Program-made: the position numbers and the translations under genes | The notes under the pieces: generated by a model | The model's database searches: none | What the model was told of the DNA's origin: nothing | The model's input: only the letters and a program-made list of their open reading frames with translations | In this document: piece by piece, positions 44,609 to 56,400 of the stretch | How the letters are laid out: the number at the start of each line of letters is the position of its first letter | Position numbering within the stretch: the stretch's first letter is position 1 | Assembly: GCA_030180135.1 (NCBI GenBank) | Contig: CM058232.1 | Location: 94,538,630-94,602,629 of the forward strand | DNA from: Orychophragmus violaceus | Taxonomy: Eukaryota; Streptophyta; Magnoliopsida; Brassicales; Brassicaceae | DNA: 64,000 nt | Direction: 5' to 3'

Positions 44609-45771
44609 TGATAGGTTCTAAGTTTTAATCCCTATACTAACTGCAAGTGCACAGTGATGTAGTTGTAGTACTTAGGGTATCGAATCCACAGGGACTCCGG
44701 TCAACGATAGATAAGAACAGAAAAGATTAAACTAGGAGAAAGCAAAGGTGATTAAACTAAAAGCAGAGCAGAAAAGTAAATCAGTAGCAGGCGAGTTTGT
44801 GAGCAAGGAAGCGAAGCGTTAAGTCTAGGGAGTTCTCAGGAAATCAGGAAATCAAGCAATCAATCAGTCGAAATCCAATCAGAAACTGTTCTAGAACTCA
44901 AACACAGATATAGAATTAACCAAATTCCTTTGCGAGAATTCTCTAAGTCTAAGTGCAGCAAACCAAACTTTTGTTTGCGAGAACTAACAGATTAAACCAG
45001 CTTTAATTCCAAGTTTGATATGTTCACAATCTAATTAAACCAAACTTTCGTTTGCGAGAAGTTAAATTGCTTATCTAGGTTCTTTCTAGCTAAATTAACC
45101 AACTTCCGCTGCATTAATCAGCCTAACATCATAATCTAAGTGGCCAGTTCAGATTAAGCATTAAGAACAACATAAACAAAGAACTAGCAGATATGAATCC
45201 CTACTGATTAATTAAACTATAACTCTATGAAATCCCTAATGAGAATCCCTAAACTTAACAGGTAATCTACTCAGACATAATCATCGAAACAGAAAATATC
45301 TTGAATAGAAAACCAAATATCATAAAACAAAGTAAAGATCTGGGGTTCAAAATCCTCTCTCTTTCGAGAGCAGGATCAGCCCCTAACTCTCTCTGAAATA
45401 AAATAAGACTTAATGAAAGCGTAGCCTAAACAATGGCTTAAAACCCTTATATAATAGCTAAAACACGTTTTGGGCTTCTGTGTAAATATCTGGGCTTTTC
45501 TGCAAAATCAGCATTCTTCATTAAATCGGCGAGTCTGGCCCATTCGCATATGCAACGATCGATGCAGGTGTGCAACGATCGACGCAGTCTTCAAAACTGG
45601 ACAGTGAACTCTGTCTCTCGGACCAAATCTCCAAAATACACCAAACAGCTCCAAAATCTCCACTTCTGCTCCAAATGTGTCTAGACCTGAAAACATACTA
45701 AAAAGAACACAAAAGACACTAAAAACACATCTATATCATGGCATAAAATGGGTAAAAACCATGATATATCA
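44609..45771 (-). repeat. Element E 5' LTR
   Basis: Partner of 40769-41932; palindrome pair at 45550-45587. Confidence 0.94.
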
Positions 45772-45776
45772 AGATC

Positions 45777-46317
45777 CTGACAGAGACTTTGATTGCCTCT
45801 GTGCAAGCCTCCTCATCCATGGCGGAGAATAGGCTGTATCATAATGATCTTGCCCAAGAAAAGATGGAGTAAACTGCTCTCCAGGATCCAAAACCGTAGT
45901 GTGACTTGACTGCTCATCATCTCCATCCATAATGGTGAAGGTCTGTCCCTCTATCAGTGGCTTGCGCAGCTTGTCCATCTCAAAATGCAGCGGCTCATCT
46001 CCCAGGTGGAGGTCTATTAGGCTGTGTCTAACATCTATCACTGCTCCCGCTGTAGCCAAGAATGGTCTACCAAGTATCAATGCATCATCAGGATCACTGT
46101 CATACTTCAGCACTAGGAAGTCTGTTAGAACTAAATAGTTTCCAACTCTCACTGGGATGTCCTCAAAGAGTCCTTCGGGAACTCAAATAGACTGATCAGC
46201 TAGGACAAGTGAGGTCCTAGTAGGAGAAAAATCTAGCATACCCAGCTTTTCTGCCACAGAATATGGCATAAGACTTCCAGCAGCTCCCAGATCACAAAGA
46301 GAGTGCCTAAAACTATC
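45777..46317 (-). pseudogene. Element D protease fragment
   Basis: In frame with the D gag after a TAG at 46317-46319. It reads SFRHSLCDLGAAGSLMPYSV, the Athila protease block (usually DLGAS), then a TGA where Arg is expected (S-I-stop-V-P-E-G), then DFLVLKYDSDPDDALILGRP and FLATAGAVIDV. It ends AYSPPWMRRLAQRQSKSL, next to the E insertion point. Everything from RT onward is missing. Confidence 0.8.
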
Positions 46318-48432
46318 CTAAGAGATAGAACAACTTAGCACAAAAATCCCGGGATCAGGCAGCTTCTTAGGAACCTTGGTTAACAGCGCTTCACTTATCT
46401 GAGGAGGGACTACAATCACCCATTCTTTCAGCTCTTCATCCATAGGCAACATCTTGTTCAAATACCTCTGCACACATGGGTGATAAGGTGGATCATCAGA
46501 TGATGGAATTTCTTCCAACTCTTCACCAATCTCCTCCAGCTTCTTAAGCTCTTCAATCTCCTGCTTAATCACTTCAGATACGGAGGGATATAGTCTAGTG
46601 AATTGTGCATAAATCTCCTGTTGAGTAATCTCAGAAACTCCAGGGAATAAGCGATCAAGCTCCAAATCTGCATCAACGCCATCTTCATTCGGCGAGTCTG
46701 CCTGTTCACGACTTGCATCGACGGACACTAAGTGTGTGTCGATCGATGCAAAACTATTTTCACAGTTTTCACCCGAGAGATTTTCTCCAAAATCCAAAAA
46801 TTCAACCTCCTCTACCAATTCAGCTGTGCTTAGCTCAAATCCTTCACCTAGGTGAGATCCATCATCAATGTACACAGACCAGGCCTTAATATGGGTGTCT
46901 GCTACTCCTTTTCCCTTCATAGAGCTGGAAATCTGATTCACCTGAGTATCCAACTGCTTCATATGAGTGTTCAGAGACTCAAACTTTCCATTGAGATCCT
47001 CATAGACAGCATCCAACTTCTTATTGCAATCCACAGAAATCTTGGTCTGACTCTCCAGCAGCTGTTCCATCATTGCCTCCATCTTACTCTCATGAGCAGT
47101 GGCTGCAGGAGGAGTCTGATAAGATGAAGATCCATAGGTTCTCTGAGTACCTTGTCCAAAAGGTTTCTGAAAACCACTAGCTTGTCCAAAACTAGCTGAG
47201 TTCTGATTGCCTGCGAAGGCACTCTTTTGTCCTCCATTGAAGAATCTGTTTCCCTGCTGATTACCAAATCTGTTACCTTGGAAACCAGATCCTCCAATGT
47301 AATTCACATCTTCTTCCTGAGTATCCTCCTCAGTCTGAATTACCTCAACATCTTGGGAAAAGTGGACAGCCTTCTTACTACCCAGGAGATTGCAAATTGT
47401 ATCTAGCTTAGATCTAAATTCAGCCATCTCTGAATTCTCTACACTTCCACCAGATTTCTTCCTCCTATCATCCATAGTCTTGCAACTGTTGCTGCTCACT
47501 AAGTTCTCAATCAACTGCTTAGCTTGTGTAGGAGTCCTGGTGTTGAAGTTTGCATTACTGGAGTTATCCAGCGCAGACTGATATGGCAGATCTATGCCTC
47601 TGAAGAAGATACATAGCAATGTGACCTCAGTGAATCCATGGTGTGGGCAGTCACGCTGGTACTTCCTGAATCTCATCCAAGCAGTCTTAAGAGGCTCAGT
47701 AGGACCTTGGGTAAATGTCAGAATGTCCTGTCTAGACTGATCAGAACGCGCATCATCATAGAAGTGACACAGAAACTCACTCTTCAGGGTTGCCCAAGTG
47801 TCAAACTGCCCAGGTGGCAGTTGTTTCATCCATGCAGCAGCGTCTCCAGCGAGACTGTATGGAAAGAGCTTGAGAAACAGAAAGTCCTGGCAAACTCCAT
47901 CATACTTCATGCCAGTGATTATATCCTCAAACTGACCAATGTGATCCATAGGCTGCTCCGTAGGATGACCATGGAAGGCATTATGTCTCATCAACGAGTA
48001 GTAGATGGTTTTGATCTCAAAATCATTCCTCTCAAAACCAGGCATCACAAGAGCTGACCGGTTTGCATGAAACTCATCCGGTCTGATGTAGTCAGCCAAA
48101 GTCCTCTCATGGACAACCATCTCTCTACCTTGGGCCTGTCTTTGACTTTGGTTCGGCTCCTGTTGCGGTTGCTCAGGAGGATCAGGGATGACATTCCCTT
48201 CAGCATCAACCCGATGCCCAGCAGCATTGTACGGGTTGTTATCTCGGTCCCTCAGGGTACCTTGAGCATCGGGTATTAAGATTAGATTATGTACTACTAT
48301 CCTTGCTCTTCTTTCTCTTCTGTTAGTCCTCTCTAGACGTCCAAGTTCTTCAAGTCCGAGATTAACGAGGTTCAAGTTCGGATTACTTCGAGTTTCACGT
48401 GTCTGCATAAACTGTCTGTAATCGTCGAGCAA
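46318..48432 (-). CDS. gag: Element D Gag (Athila type)
   Basis: 704 codons, uninterrupted. Around residues 100-300 is a retrotransposon gag capsid domain (ADYIRPDEFHANRSALVMPG, FEIKTIYYSLMRHNAFHG, LFPYSLAGDAAAWMKQLP, LKSEFLCHFY). A Gly/Asn/Gln-rich stretch follows (about 375-435). Then comes the coiled-coil segment shared with E, and an acidic tail that contains one in-frame palindrome cluster (46714-46755, encoding ASIDTHLVSVDASREQ). No CCHC knuckle is seen. The end runs directly toward the protease frame. It may supply particles for relatives such as E, which lacks the capsid. Confidence 0.85.
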   Translation of the reverse strand: MLDDYRQFMQTRETRSNPNLNLVNLGLEELGRLERTNRRERRARIVVHNLILIPDAQGTLRDRDNNPYNAAGHRVDAEGNVIPDPPEQPQQEPNQSQRQAQGREMVVHERTLADYIRPDEFHANRSALVMPGFERNDFEIKTIYYSLMRHNAFHGHPTEQPMDHIGQFEDIITGMKYDGVCQDFLFLKLFPYSLAGDAAAWMKQLPPGQFDTWATLKSEFLCHFYDDARSDQSRQDILTFTQGPTEPLKTAWMRFRKYQRDCPHHGFTEVTLLCIFFRGIDLPYQSALDNSSNANFNTRTPTQAKQLIENLVSSNSCKTMDDRRKKSGGSVENSEMAEFRSKLDTICNLLGSKKAVHFSQDVEVIQTEEDTQEEDVNYIGGSGFQGNRFGNQQGNRFFNGGQKSAFAGNQNSASFGQASGFQKPFGQGTQRTYGSSSYQTPPAATAHESKMEAMMEQLLESQTKISVDCNKKLDAVYEDLNGKFESLNTHMKQLDTQVNQISSSMKGKGVADTHIKAWSVYIDDGSHLGEGFELSTAELVEEVEFLDFGENLSGENCENSFASIDTHLVSVDASREQADSPNEDGVDADLELDRLFPGVSEITQQEIYAQFTRLYPSVSEVIKQEIEELKKLEEIGEELEEIPSSDDPPYHPCVQRYLNKMLPMDEELKEWVIVVPPQISEALLTKVPKKLPDPGIFVLSCSIS

Positions 48433-48644
48433 CGATCGATGCTATCAGTGCAACGATCGATTCAATCTCAGAATCGCCTAGTGACGATCGACACAAGAGG
48501 TGCAACGATCGACGCAAGGCGAAATCGGTACCTGCGACAGAGAGAAAACAGAGAAAAATTAGTATCTAAAAATAAAAACAAAACGAAACAAAATAATAAA
48601 AATCCTAGTAAAAACCCTAAGTTCGATCATATCGAAGACTCTAA

Positions 48645-48671
48645 GAGTCCCCGGCAACGGCGCCAAAAACT
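48645..48671 (-). other. Element D primer-binding site
   Basis: The minus strand reads TGGCGCCGTTGCCGGGGA a few bases after the 5' LTR, the tRNA-Asp-type site of Athila elements; the same site is found in E near 44583-44604. Confidence 0.85.
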
Positions 48672-49867
48672 TGATAGGGTCTAGTTTTAATCCTATTCTA
48701 CTGCAAGTGCACAGTTAAGTGATTGTAGTATATAGGGTATCGAATCCACAGAGACTCTGGTCTCGATAGATAAAGAACTGTAGGAATTTAAACTAAGAAG
48801 AAAGCAGATGTGAAGTAAACTAAAAAGCAATGCGAGAAAGTAAACAAGTAGCAGATTGTTGGTGGTGAAGGCAGTCAATTAAAGGCGCTAAGTCTAGGGC
48901 GTTCTCAGGAAATCAGACAAGCAGACAAATCAATCAGTCAGGATCTAATTAGGTACAGTTCTAGAACTCAAATCACGGATATAGAATTAACCAAATCTCT
49001 TTGCGAAAATCCTCTAAGCCTAAGTGCAGTAATCCAAATCTCTTTGCAATTACTAACAGATTAAACCAGCATTAATTTCAAGTTTGATATGTTCACAATT
49101 AAACTAAGCCAAATTTCTTTGCGAATAATTTAATTGCTCAACCTAAATAATTCAGATTCTAAACCACACTCTCGTGTCGTATTTAGCAACCTAAGATCTA
49201 GATTCTAATTGATCAGGTTAGAACTAGCATTAAACTCAATTTAGATCGAAGAACATTCTATTCATGTGAATCCTTAACTGATTTAAACAAGTCTAGCAAG
49301 TCATAAAATCCTTAATGAGAAACCCTAAACTTAACTATGAATCTACTCAGACATAGAATATGAAAGCATAATCAATGAATTAATAGATTGCATATAAGAA
49401 ATTAAATAAAAAAAAAGGGTTCGAAATCTTCTCCAAAATAGATGAAGTACAGGATTAGATCAGCCCCAAAAGCTCTAAAAATCTCTTAGCTCTAAGTATG
49501 AAAGCGTATCAAAAATAAACACCAAAATCCTAATTATATAGGCATAATCTCGGTTGGGGCTTCTTTGTAAATACTAGAAACTTCTGGGCCAAAGTGCAAA
49601 ATCTTGAATCTTCATTAAACCGCCGCGTTGGCCCATCTCGCTAGTGTGTCGATCGACACCAAAGGTGTGTCGATCGATGCATGATCATAAAATCGGACAG
49701 TGAGCTCAATCTCTCGGCCAATCACTCCAAAAATCCCCAAAATGCTCCAATATCTCCAATTCTGCTCCAAACCTGATTATACATGTAATAGACTCTAAAA
49801 GAACACAAAAGAACACTAAAACACAATTATATCATGGCATAAAACCGGTAAAAACCATGATATATCA
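48672..49867 (-). repeat. Element D 5' LTR
   Basis: Partner of 24197-25390. Palindrome pair at 49644-49682. Confidence 0.94.
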
Positions 49868-51182
49868 GGAAGCATGCCTCATCTTGACATCTTGATCCGA
49901 CCTCCGTGAAGTCGCCTCCGCATCGGTTCTCTGACGTTTTGGAGTAGGAGGGAGGGATCCACCTCAGCTTCCGCCATTCGACCCCCCAGAACCATTCGAG
50001 TGAGAGTCGTGAGAGCGAGCTCTCGAGAGCAAACTGGAATGATTTCCTGTTCATTTGGAGGACGAGGGTACTTGACCTTCTATAACCACTTCCTCGGGCC
50101 TGGGAACTAGAGGAAGAGAAATCCGGGCCGACGGAGGAGGAGAGCGAGCCGGAGGAGGAGGAGGGGCTTTGCCAAGAGAAAAAAGGATGGCGTTTCTCAG
50201 GTCACCGGCCTTCATCTTGTTGGTCAGATCGATCAGATCCTTCCCATTGCGACGAGAGCTCGATCTTCGAGGCGTCTTCTCATGAGGGGTGTGCGTGCTG
50301 GCGGTAGAATTGTCATCCGAGATAGTTCGATCTGCAAAAGATCGAAACAAGTCAGCCCGACATAAGCATATATAGCAACAAAAATATATAAGTAAGCTAC
50401 TTACTTTCTCTAGTCCGCTCGATGATACAAAGTGGAGGTTGAATTACTCGGGCTGGAGGAGCCGGAGGGAGAGCTCGTGGGGGTGGTACGCTACGAGGAA
50501 TTTGAGGTCGACCCTGCGAACGCTGGGGCTCAACTCTTAGAGCGGCTTGTACGCGCTCTACTGTGAAGCTATTCCAATTAAACTCGCCTCTTCTTAAGCG
50601 AACTATCAAACCCTCTAATATTGGGTTTAGAGAAAGTGACTCGGGAGCTTCTACAAAACAAAACAAAAAAAAAGAAGTTAGAATCAACTCGAAATCAGCA
50701 AAAAGAAATATCAATCACTAAACCCTAAAATCTAACAAACGCCGGTGGCCGCTCGTGTCGGAATAACGAAATAGTTGAAGTCTTCGACCGAGTGCCGGTT
50801 TATCTTAAAAAAGAAATACCGGTCTTTCCACATCTCTCCCCGGAATATCATCGAGAATCTTCCTGAAACAAGGAGAGAGGTAGTACGTCCTCGGAAAGCG
50901 TGTATTGTGCTTGACCGAGAAAACCTGCATAAGCTCCTCGGCCCCAAATTAAATTCCTTCTTCGGCGGCCCTAACTCCAAGTCTGATGACATACCAGACG
51001 AAATTCGGCGTCATTTGATGAAACACCAATTAGAGTTGGGCCAAGGCCCAAGATACGAGGCAGGGGATGGGGAAGAAAAGACCGGACTTGTCGAAGTACG
51101 TGTAAGAGGTGCAGAAATATCCCTCTCTAACGTTTTCCAGTGACTCCCTCGATAACGGAATCACCATCTCAACTCCAGGCGG
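49868..51182 (-). pseudogene. Element A antisense gene, middle exons
   Basis: Lies between insertions D and G. Minus-strand pieces: exon-1 end with G-E-M-W-K-D-R-Y-F-F-F-K and RHSVEDFNYFVIP (50992-50732); exon 2 APESLSLNPILEGLIVRLRR and WNSFTVERVQAALRVEP (about 50655-50400); exon 3 Ser/Arg/Pro-rich with KAPPPPPARSPPPSARI (about 50335-49870). Each aligns to exons 1-3 of the C antisense gene. Here the W-K-D Trp that is TAG in C is intact, though the frame is shifted upstream of it. Confidence 0.78.
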
Positions 51183-51187
51183 GATCC

Positions 51188-51867
51188 TGTTGGGAATGTC
51201 CTGAAATCTACCGTACTATCTCTAGAAAGTATGATAAATGTCGAGATCAGACATAAGTCATAAATACTGGGTGATCATGATGACTTGCTAGAGTCCGCTC
51301 TTGATCTATAAGTTTAGGACTTATTACCAGTATTATATGATCCCGAAGGGTCACACACCATAGCTAACGTGAAAGTTATATGGAATAAATACGGTAAGAT
51401 GCAGTGGCATTTACTGTATTGGATCAGAGAATTGGGCCAGACAAAATGCAGGCTTTTGCCTGATTTGTGTCTTGGGCCCAAATGATTAATGAGCCATTAG
51501 TCAAATGACTTGGGCCCATTAATGAGAGATGAAGATTTCGAAAACCCAAAGGGATTAATGATCCCTGCGATTTTTCTCTTCTGTGGCCGCGAGTTGTCTC
51601 TCTCTCCAACTATCTCTTTTCTGATCTGATCCATCTCTTTGGTCTAGCAGCCATCCCTTGCTTGTAAGAGTGTGGATACTCAAGGAGGAATAGGTGATTC
51701 ATCTGTTCTAGACTGATCTTGTCATTACCATCAATCCGCTGTGCAATCAATAGGTAATGTTACAGGTTTGGTTTTATGATTCGTTTTGCAAGAACCTAGA
51801 TCTGTTAAGATTATGTGTTAGGTTGTAATACGAGAATTAAACCTTGAACAAACACCATAATCCTTCA
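51188..51867 (+). repeat. Element G 5' LTR
   Basis: 680 bp, the same length as the 3' LTR at 58238-58917. Confidence 0.96.
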
Positions 51868-51868
51868 G

Positions 51869-51884
51869 TGGTATCAGAGCCAAG
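51869..51884 (+). other. Element G primer-binding site (initiator tRNA-Met type)
   Basis: TGGTATCAGAGCCAAG one base after the LTR, typical of plant Copia elements. Confidence 0.92.
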
Positions 51885-53401
51885 TTTTAGGTTTCTTGTG
51901 AAATTGGATCATATGATTTTAATGGTTTTTGAATCAATTAAGGAATGATCTTGTTAATAATCGAATGTCCCATTCCATTATTAAACCCTAATCGTATGTG
52001 ATGAGCCGATAACGATCGCGTATGATCCCTAAGCCGAGATCGATCGATATGATCGTGAGGCAAAGGATCAGAACATGCGCATGTCGTGATCAGCATGGCC
52101 GAGATCGATCATACGATCGTGAGGCTAGCATGGATCGCGTGATGCGTGTGTGGCCGTGCGATGATCGATCGTTAGCGATCGTGAGCACACGCTAGGTCAA
52201 TTTCGTTAATGGGCCATCGTTTGCGTTAATGGGCCGAGTTGGGTCTTGGATCCGATTTTTTGGCCCGTTAAAATTTTACGTCCCGCGAATAGTCAATCGG
52301 TTAAACCGAACTTCGCGGTTTGTTGCCCAAAACCACACCGATTTAACCGGTCCATTTAATTGGCGGTTAATTGTGTGTTTAAAGCCTTAAACCGCAAGTT
52401 AAATCAAATTGGCTAAAACACTAGGTGTTTCTTCCCGGTTTTGGATTTAACTGAACCGATCCAATTTAATTGGTGGTCCAAGCGGTTAACCCAAATCGCG
52501 GTTTGCTGAAAATAATTTAATACATGGTATTATTTAATTTCTGGTTAAACCGGATTTAAATTCATAAAATTGAATTTTAACCTAAACCGAAGGCTGGTCT
52601 AAGTTTGATTTGGTTGGACCAAATAATTTAGAGCTGGTCTAGTTTAGTAAATAACCGATGGTTTTGATAGTTAATTTGGTCTTGGACCAGAATTAATAAA
52701 CCGTATCGGTTATGTCAAATTATTGGGCCAGTTGGAATTCTATGGTCTTGGGCCAAGAATTGGGCCTATAATTTGTGACCCAACCCAAAATATTTATAAA
52801 ATATTAAATTAGAAATTTCTATTTTTAGTAAGTTACTAAATTTAGAAAGTTTCTAAAATAAGAAAGTTTCCCAAAATAGTAATCTTCTATTTTTGGAAAT
52901 AAAACTTAAAATCCTCAAAAACAATATCAAGCTTGGATGTCTTTCCAATCTTGTCAGCTACTTAACGCTTATTCGATTACAGATATGGCTTACAGTGTGA
53001 GGTGTCTGTTTTCGCATAAGTAAAGTAGTATATAGTCACTAATTTCATTGGGAGTCCCAGACTTTAGTGATTATTTGACTGTAAGAGATTGGTTTCCTTG
53101 ACTGGGCTATCGGGAGTCCCGGGCCTTGAGACATCTGGTGAATTTGGGCCTCGGGTCCAATTCACAACCGAGAGTTATATGAGATATAACTAGCTGTGTG
53201 TATGCTTACCAAGTAAAGCTAATTCCGGGTGACGGCCAGTGGCCCACTTTGGATTTAGCTGAACATGGGTCTCGGAATCATTGTATTCTTATGAGGTTAA
53301 ACAAAGAAATTTTGAATACAATGCGAGTTTTCTTATAAGTTGTTAAGATTGCTCTTTTATGAACATAATAAATAAATCTCTATTGTCTCATATTTTCAGC
53401 T
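51885..53401 (+). other. Element G long 5' leader with GATCG dyads and AACCG-rich tract
   Basis: No ORF with protein character over 1.5 kb. At 52033-52190 three units contain paired GATCGATC and CGATCGTGAG motifs able to form hairpins. At about 52280-52700 the sequence is dense in aaccg/cggtt motifs. Such leaders hold packaging and translation signals in other elements; nothing here proves that. Confidence 0.6.
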
Positions 53402-56400
53402 ATGTCAAGCACAACAACTCAAAACACTTTCTCGATCCGGTCTGCCCTTGAGAAGGACAAACTGAACGGATAAAACTTCATGAACTGGTCCAGGAACCTG
53501 AGACTTGTGCTCAGGCAGGAGAAGAAGGCTTATGTCATTGAAAGAGCTCTCTCTCCTAGACCTGCGAATAATGCCGCCCAAGCTGTGAAGAATGCTGGGG
53601 ATACGCATTCTTCAGATGCTAATGACGTGATTTGCCTGATGTTGGCGACAATGGCTCCCGAACTGCAGATGCAGTGGGAAGGCCTGACTTGTCCCATGGA
53701 GCTGATGGCAAATCTGAAAGCGTTGTTTCAGGAGCAGGCTCGTACAGAGAGATTCCAAACTGTTAAGAATCTCTTGGACTGTAAAATGGCTAAGGATGCA
53801 GCAGTGAGTCCACATGTTCTAAAAATGATGGGTTATCTCGATCATTTGACTAGGCTCGACTGTCCTATAAGCCAAGAGCTTGCTTGTGATATCGTTCTGC
53901 AGTCTCTTACTCCTGCATATGACCAGTTCATTTTGAACTATAATATGCATGGGTTGATAAAGACGTTGCATGAGCTACATGGTATGCTCAAGACTGCAGA
54001 ACCGAATCTGAAGAAGACTAAGGAGTCGTCTGTACTCATGGTTCAGAAGGGCAAGGGTTTCAAGAAATCCGCTGCAGACAAGGGAAAGGGCAAGGTAGTC
54101 AGCAATGAAAAGGCCAAGCCCAAGCCCGTGTCTAAAGCTGGGCCTTCTGATATCTGCCACTTTTGCAAAGAGGCAGGGCATTACCGCAGGGACTGTAAGA
54201 AATACCAGGAAAGTCTGAAGAAGAAGAAGTCCTTGGAGACTAAATCTTCAGGTATTTTTGTTATTGAAGTAAATACTACTACTTCTGATAATACCACTTG
54301 GGTATTAGATACTGGATGTGGGGCTCATATTTGTTCTAATATGCAGGCGATCAGCAACAGTAGAAGGTTGAAGCAAGGGCAAGTAGAGTTGCGGGTTGGC
54401 AATGGAGCGAAGGTTCCAGCACTGGCCGTTGGCACTTACTTGTTGTCTTTACCTTCTGGATTGATTTTAGAACTTGAGAATTGTTATTTTGTACCTGCTA
54501 TAAGCAGAAATATCATTTCAGTTTCATTGTTGGATTTGCAAGGATTTGATTTTTCTATTAAGAATAAATTGTGTTCCTTTAATCTCAATGATATGTTCTA
54601 TGGTTGTGCCCCTCTTATAAATGGGCTGTACATGCTGGATCAATCTGCTCCAGTATATAACATAAATACAAAACGGTTCAAATCTAACGAAGAAAATGAA
54701 ACGTTTCTCTGGCATTGTCGTTTGGGGCACATTAGTGAGAAACGCGTCAAGAGGCTCCATTCAAATGGACTCTTGGGCTCATTTGACTTTGAGTCTTGTG
54801 AGCAATGCGAATCTTGCCTAATGGGCAAAATGACACGGGCCCCTTTCAATAAACCCACAGAAAGGGCCAGTGAACTATTGGGCCTGATACATACTGACGT
54901 GTGTGGCCCAATGTCCACAAGTGCTAGAGGAAACTTTCAGTACTTCATTACATTCACTGATGATTTCAGTAGATATGGATATGTCTACTTGATGAAACAT
55001 AAGTCGGAAACCTTTGAAAAGTTCAAAGAATTCCATAATGAAGTACAGAACCAGCTTGGTAAAAGTATTAAGGCTCTTCGGTCGGACCGAGGAGGAGAAT
55101 ACTTGAGCCAGGAATTCCGTGATCATCTTAGTGAGTGTGGGATCATCTCCCAACTCACACCTCCTGGAACACCTCAGTGGAATGGTGTGTCTGAGAGAAG
55201 GAATCGGACATTGTTAGATATGGTCCGATCCATGATGAGTCACACAGACCTTCCTATATCCCTTTGGGGATATGCTTTGCTCACCGCAACGTTCACACTG
55301 AACAGAGTGCCATCAAAGGCAGTAGCAAAGACACCATATGAAATATGGACTGGAAAAGCTCCAGCAATGTCTTTTCTCAGAATTTGGGGTTGTGAAGCCT
55401 ATGTCAAAAGATTAATCTCAGACAAGCTTACACCAAAATCTGACAAATGCTACTTCATTGGTTATCCTAGGGATACCAAGGCTTATTACTTCTATCTGCG
55501 ATCCGAGAACAAAATCTTTGTTGCTCGGGATTGTACTTTTCTTGAAAGGGAGTTTCTCTCTAGAAAAGATAGTGGGAGTAAGGTACAACTTGATGAAATT
55601 CAAGAAGGACAGGAACCTGTTCAACCTAATGAGGAAGAACAGCAGGATGAATTACATGAAGTTGTAATAGAACCTGAACCTGCAGTACCTGAAGTTCGAA
55701 GATCCGGAAGGATCCGTCAGGAACCTGATAGATATCAGGGATTCCTTGTGACTAATTGCCATGATCTTTTGATCATTGACGGTGATGAACCCTCGAACTT
55801 TGCAGAAGCCATGATGGGCCCTGACTCCTTAAAGTGGCGTGAAGCCACAGAATCCGAGATGGACTCCATGTCTACTAACCGAGTGTTTTCACTGGTTGAT
55901 TTACCTGCTGGTGCAAAAGCCATCGAGTGTAAATGGATCTTCAAGAAGAAGATTGACATGGATGGAAATGTCCAGATTTACAAGGCCAGGTTGGTGGCAA
56001 AAGGTTTCAAGCAAATTCATGGTATAGACTATGATGAAACCTATTCACCAGTGGCCATGATGAAATCAATTCGGATTCTCCTAGCAACTGCCGCTTATTA
56101 TGATTATGAGATTTGGCAGATGGATGTGAAAACCGCCTTCCTGAATGGAATCTTGGAGGAGGATGTGTATATGACACAACCTGACGGTTACATTGATCCT
56201 AAGAATGCTGGGAAAGTATGCAAGCTTCACAAATCCATTTATGGATTGAAGCAAGCATCGAGGAGTTGGAATCTTCGTTTTGATGAAGCAATAAAGAACT
56301 TTGACTTCATCAGAAACCAAGAGGAACAATGCGTGTATAAGAAAACTAGTGGGAGCAAAGTGGCGTTTCTTATCCTATATGTCGATGACATATTGCTTCT

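Larger units (their letters stand above)
40769..45771 (-). mobile_element. Athila-derived non-autonomous element E
   Basis: LTRs 40769-41932 and 44609-45771 (1,164 and 1,163 bp; TGATA...TATCA), TSD AGATC (40764-40768 and 45772-45776). I count about six differences, the most alike LTR pair in the window. The PBS (minus TGGCGCCGTTGCCGGGGA) is the complement of about 44586-44603; the PPT is the complement of 41933-41944. One gag-tail-like ORF. No capsid, protease, RT or integrase. The LTRs are a diverged relative of those of D, so trans-mobilisation by an Athila element is likely. Confidence 0.93.
24197..49867 (-). mobile_element. Athila-type Gypsy element D, containing insertions C and E
   Basis: LTRs 24197-25390 and 48672-49867 (1,194 and 1,196 bp; TGATA...TATCA) with TSD GGAAG (24192-24196 and 49868-49872). 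On the minus strand: 5' LTR, PBS TGGCGCCGTTGCCGGGG (Athila/tRNA-Asp type), gag, a protease fragment, a late ORF, and a PPT read from CTCCCCCACAC. RT, RNase H and integrase are absent: after E is removed, protease sequence joins directly to the post-pol spacer. Emptied length about 9.1 kb. I count about 17 substitutions between its LTRs. Confidence 0.92.
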
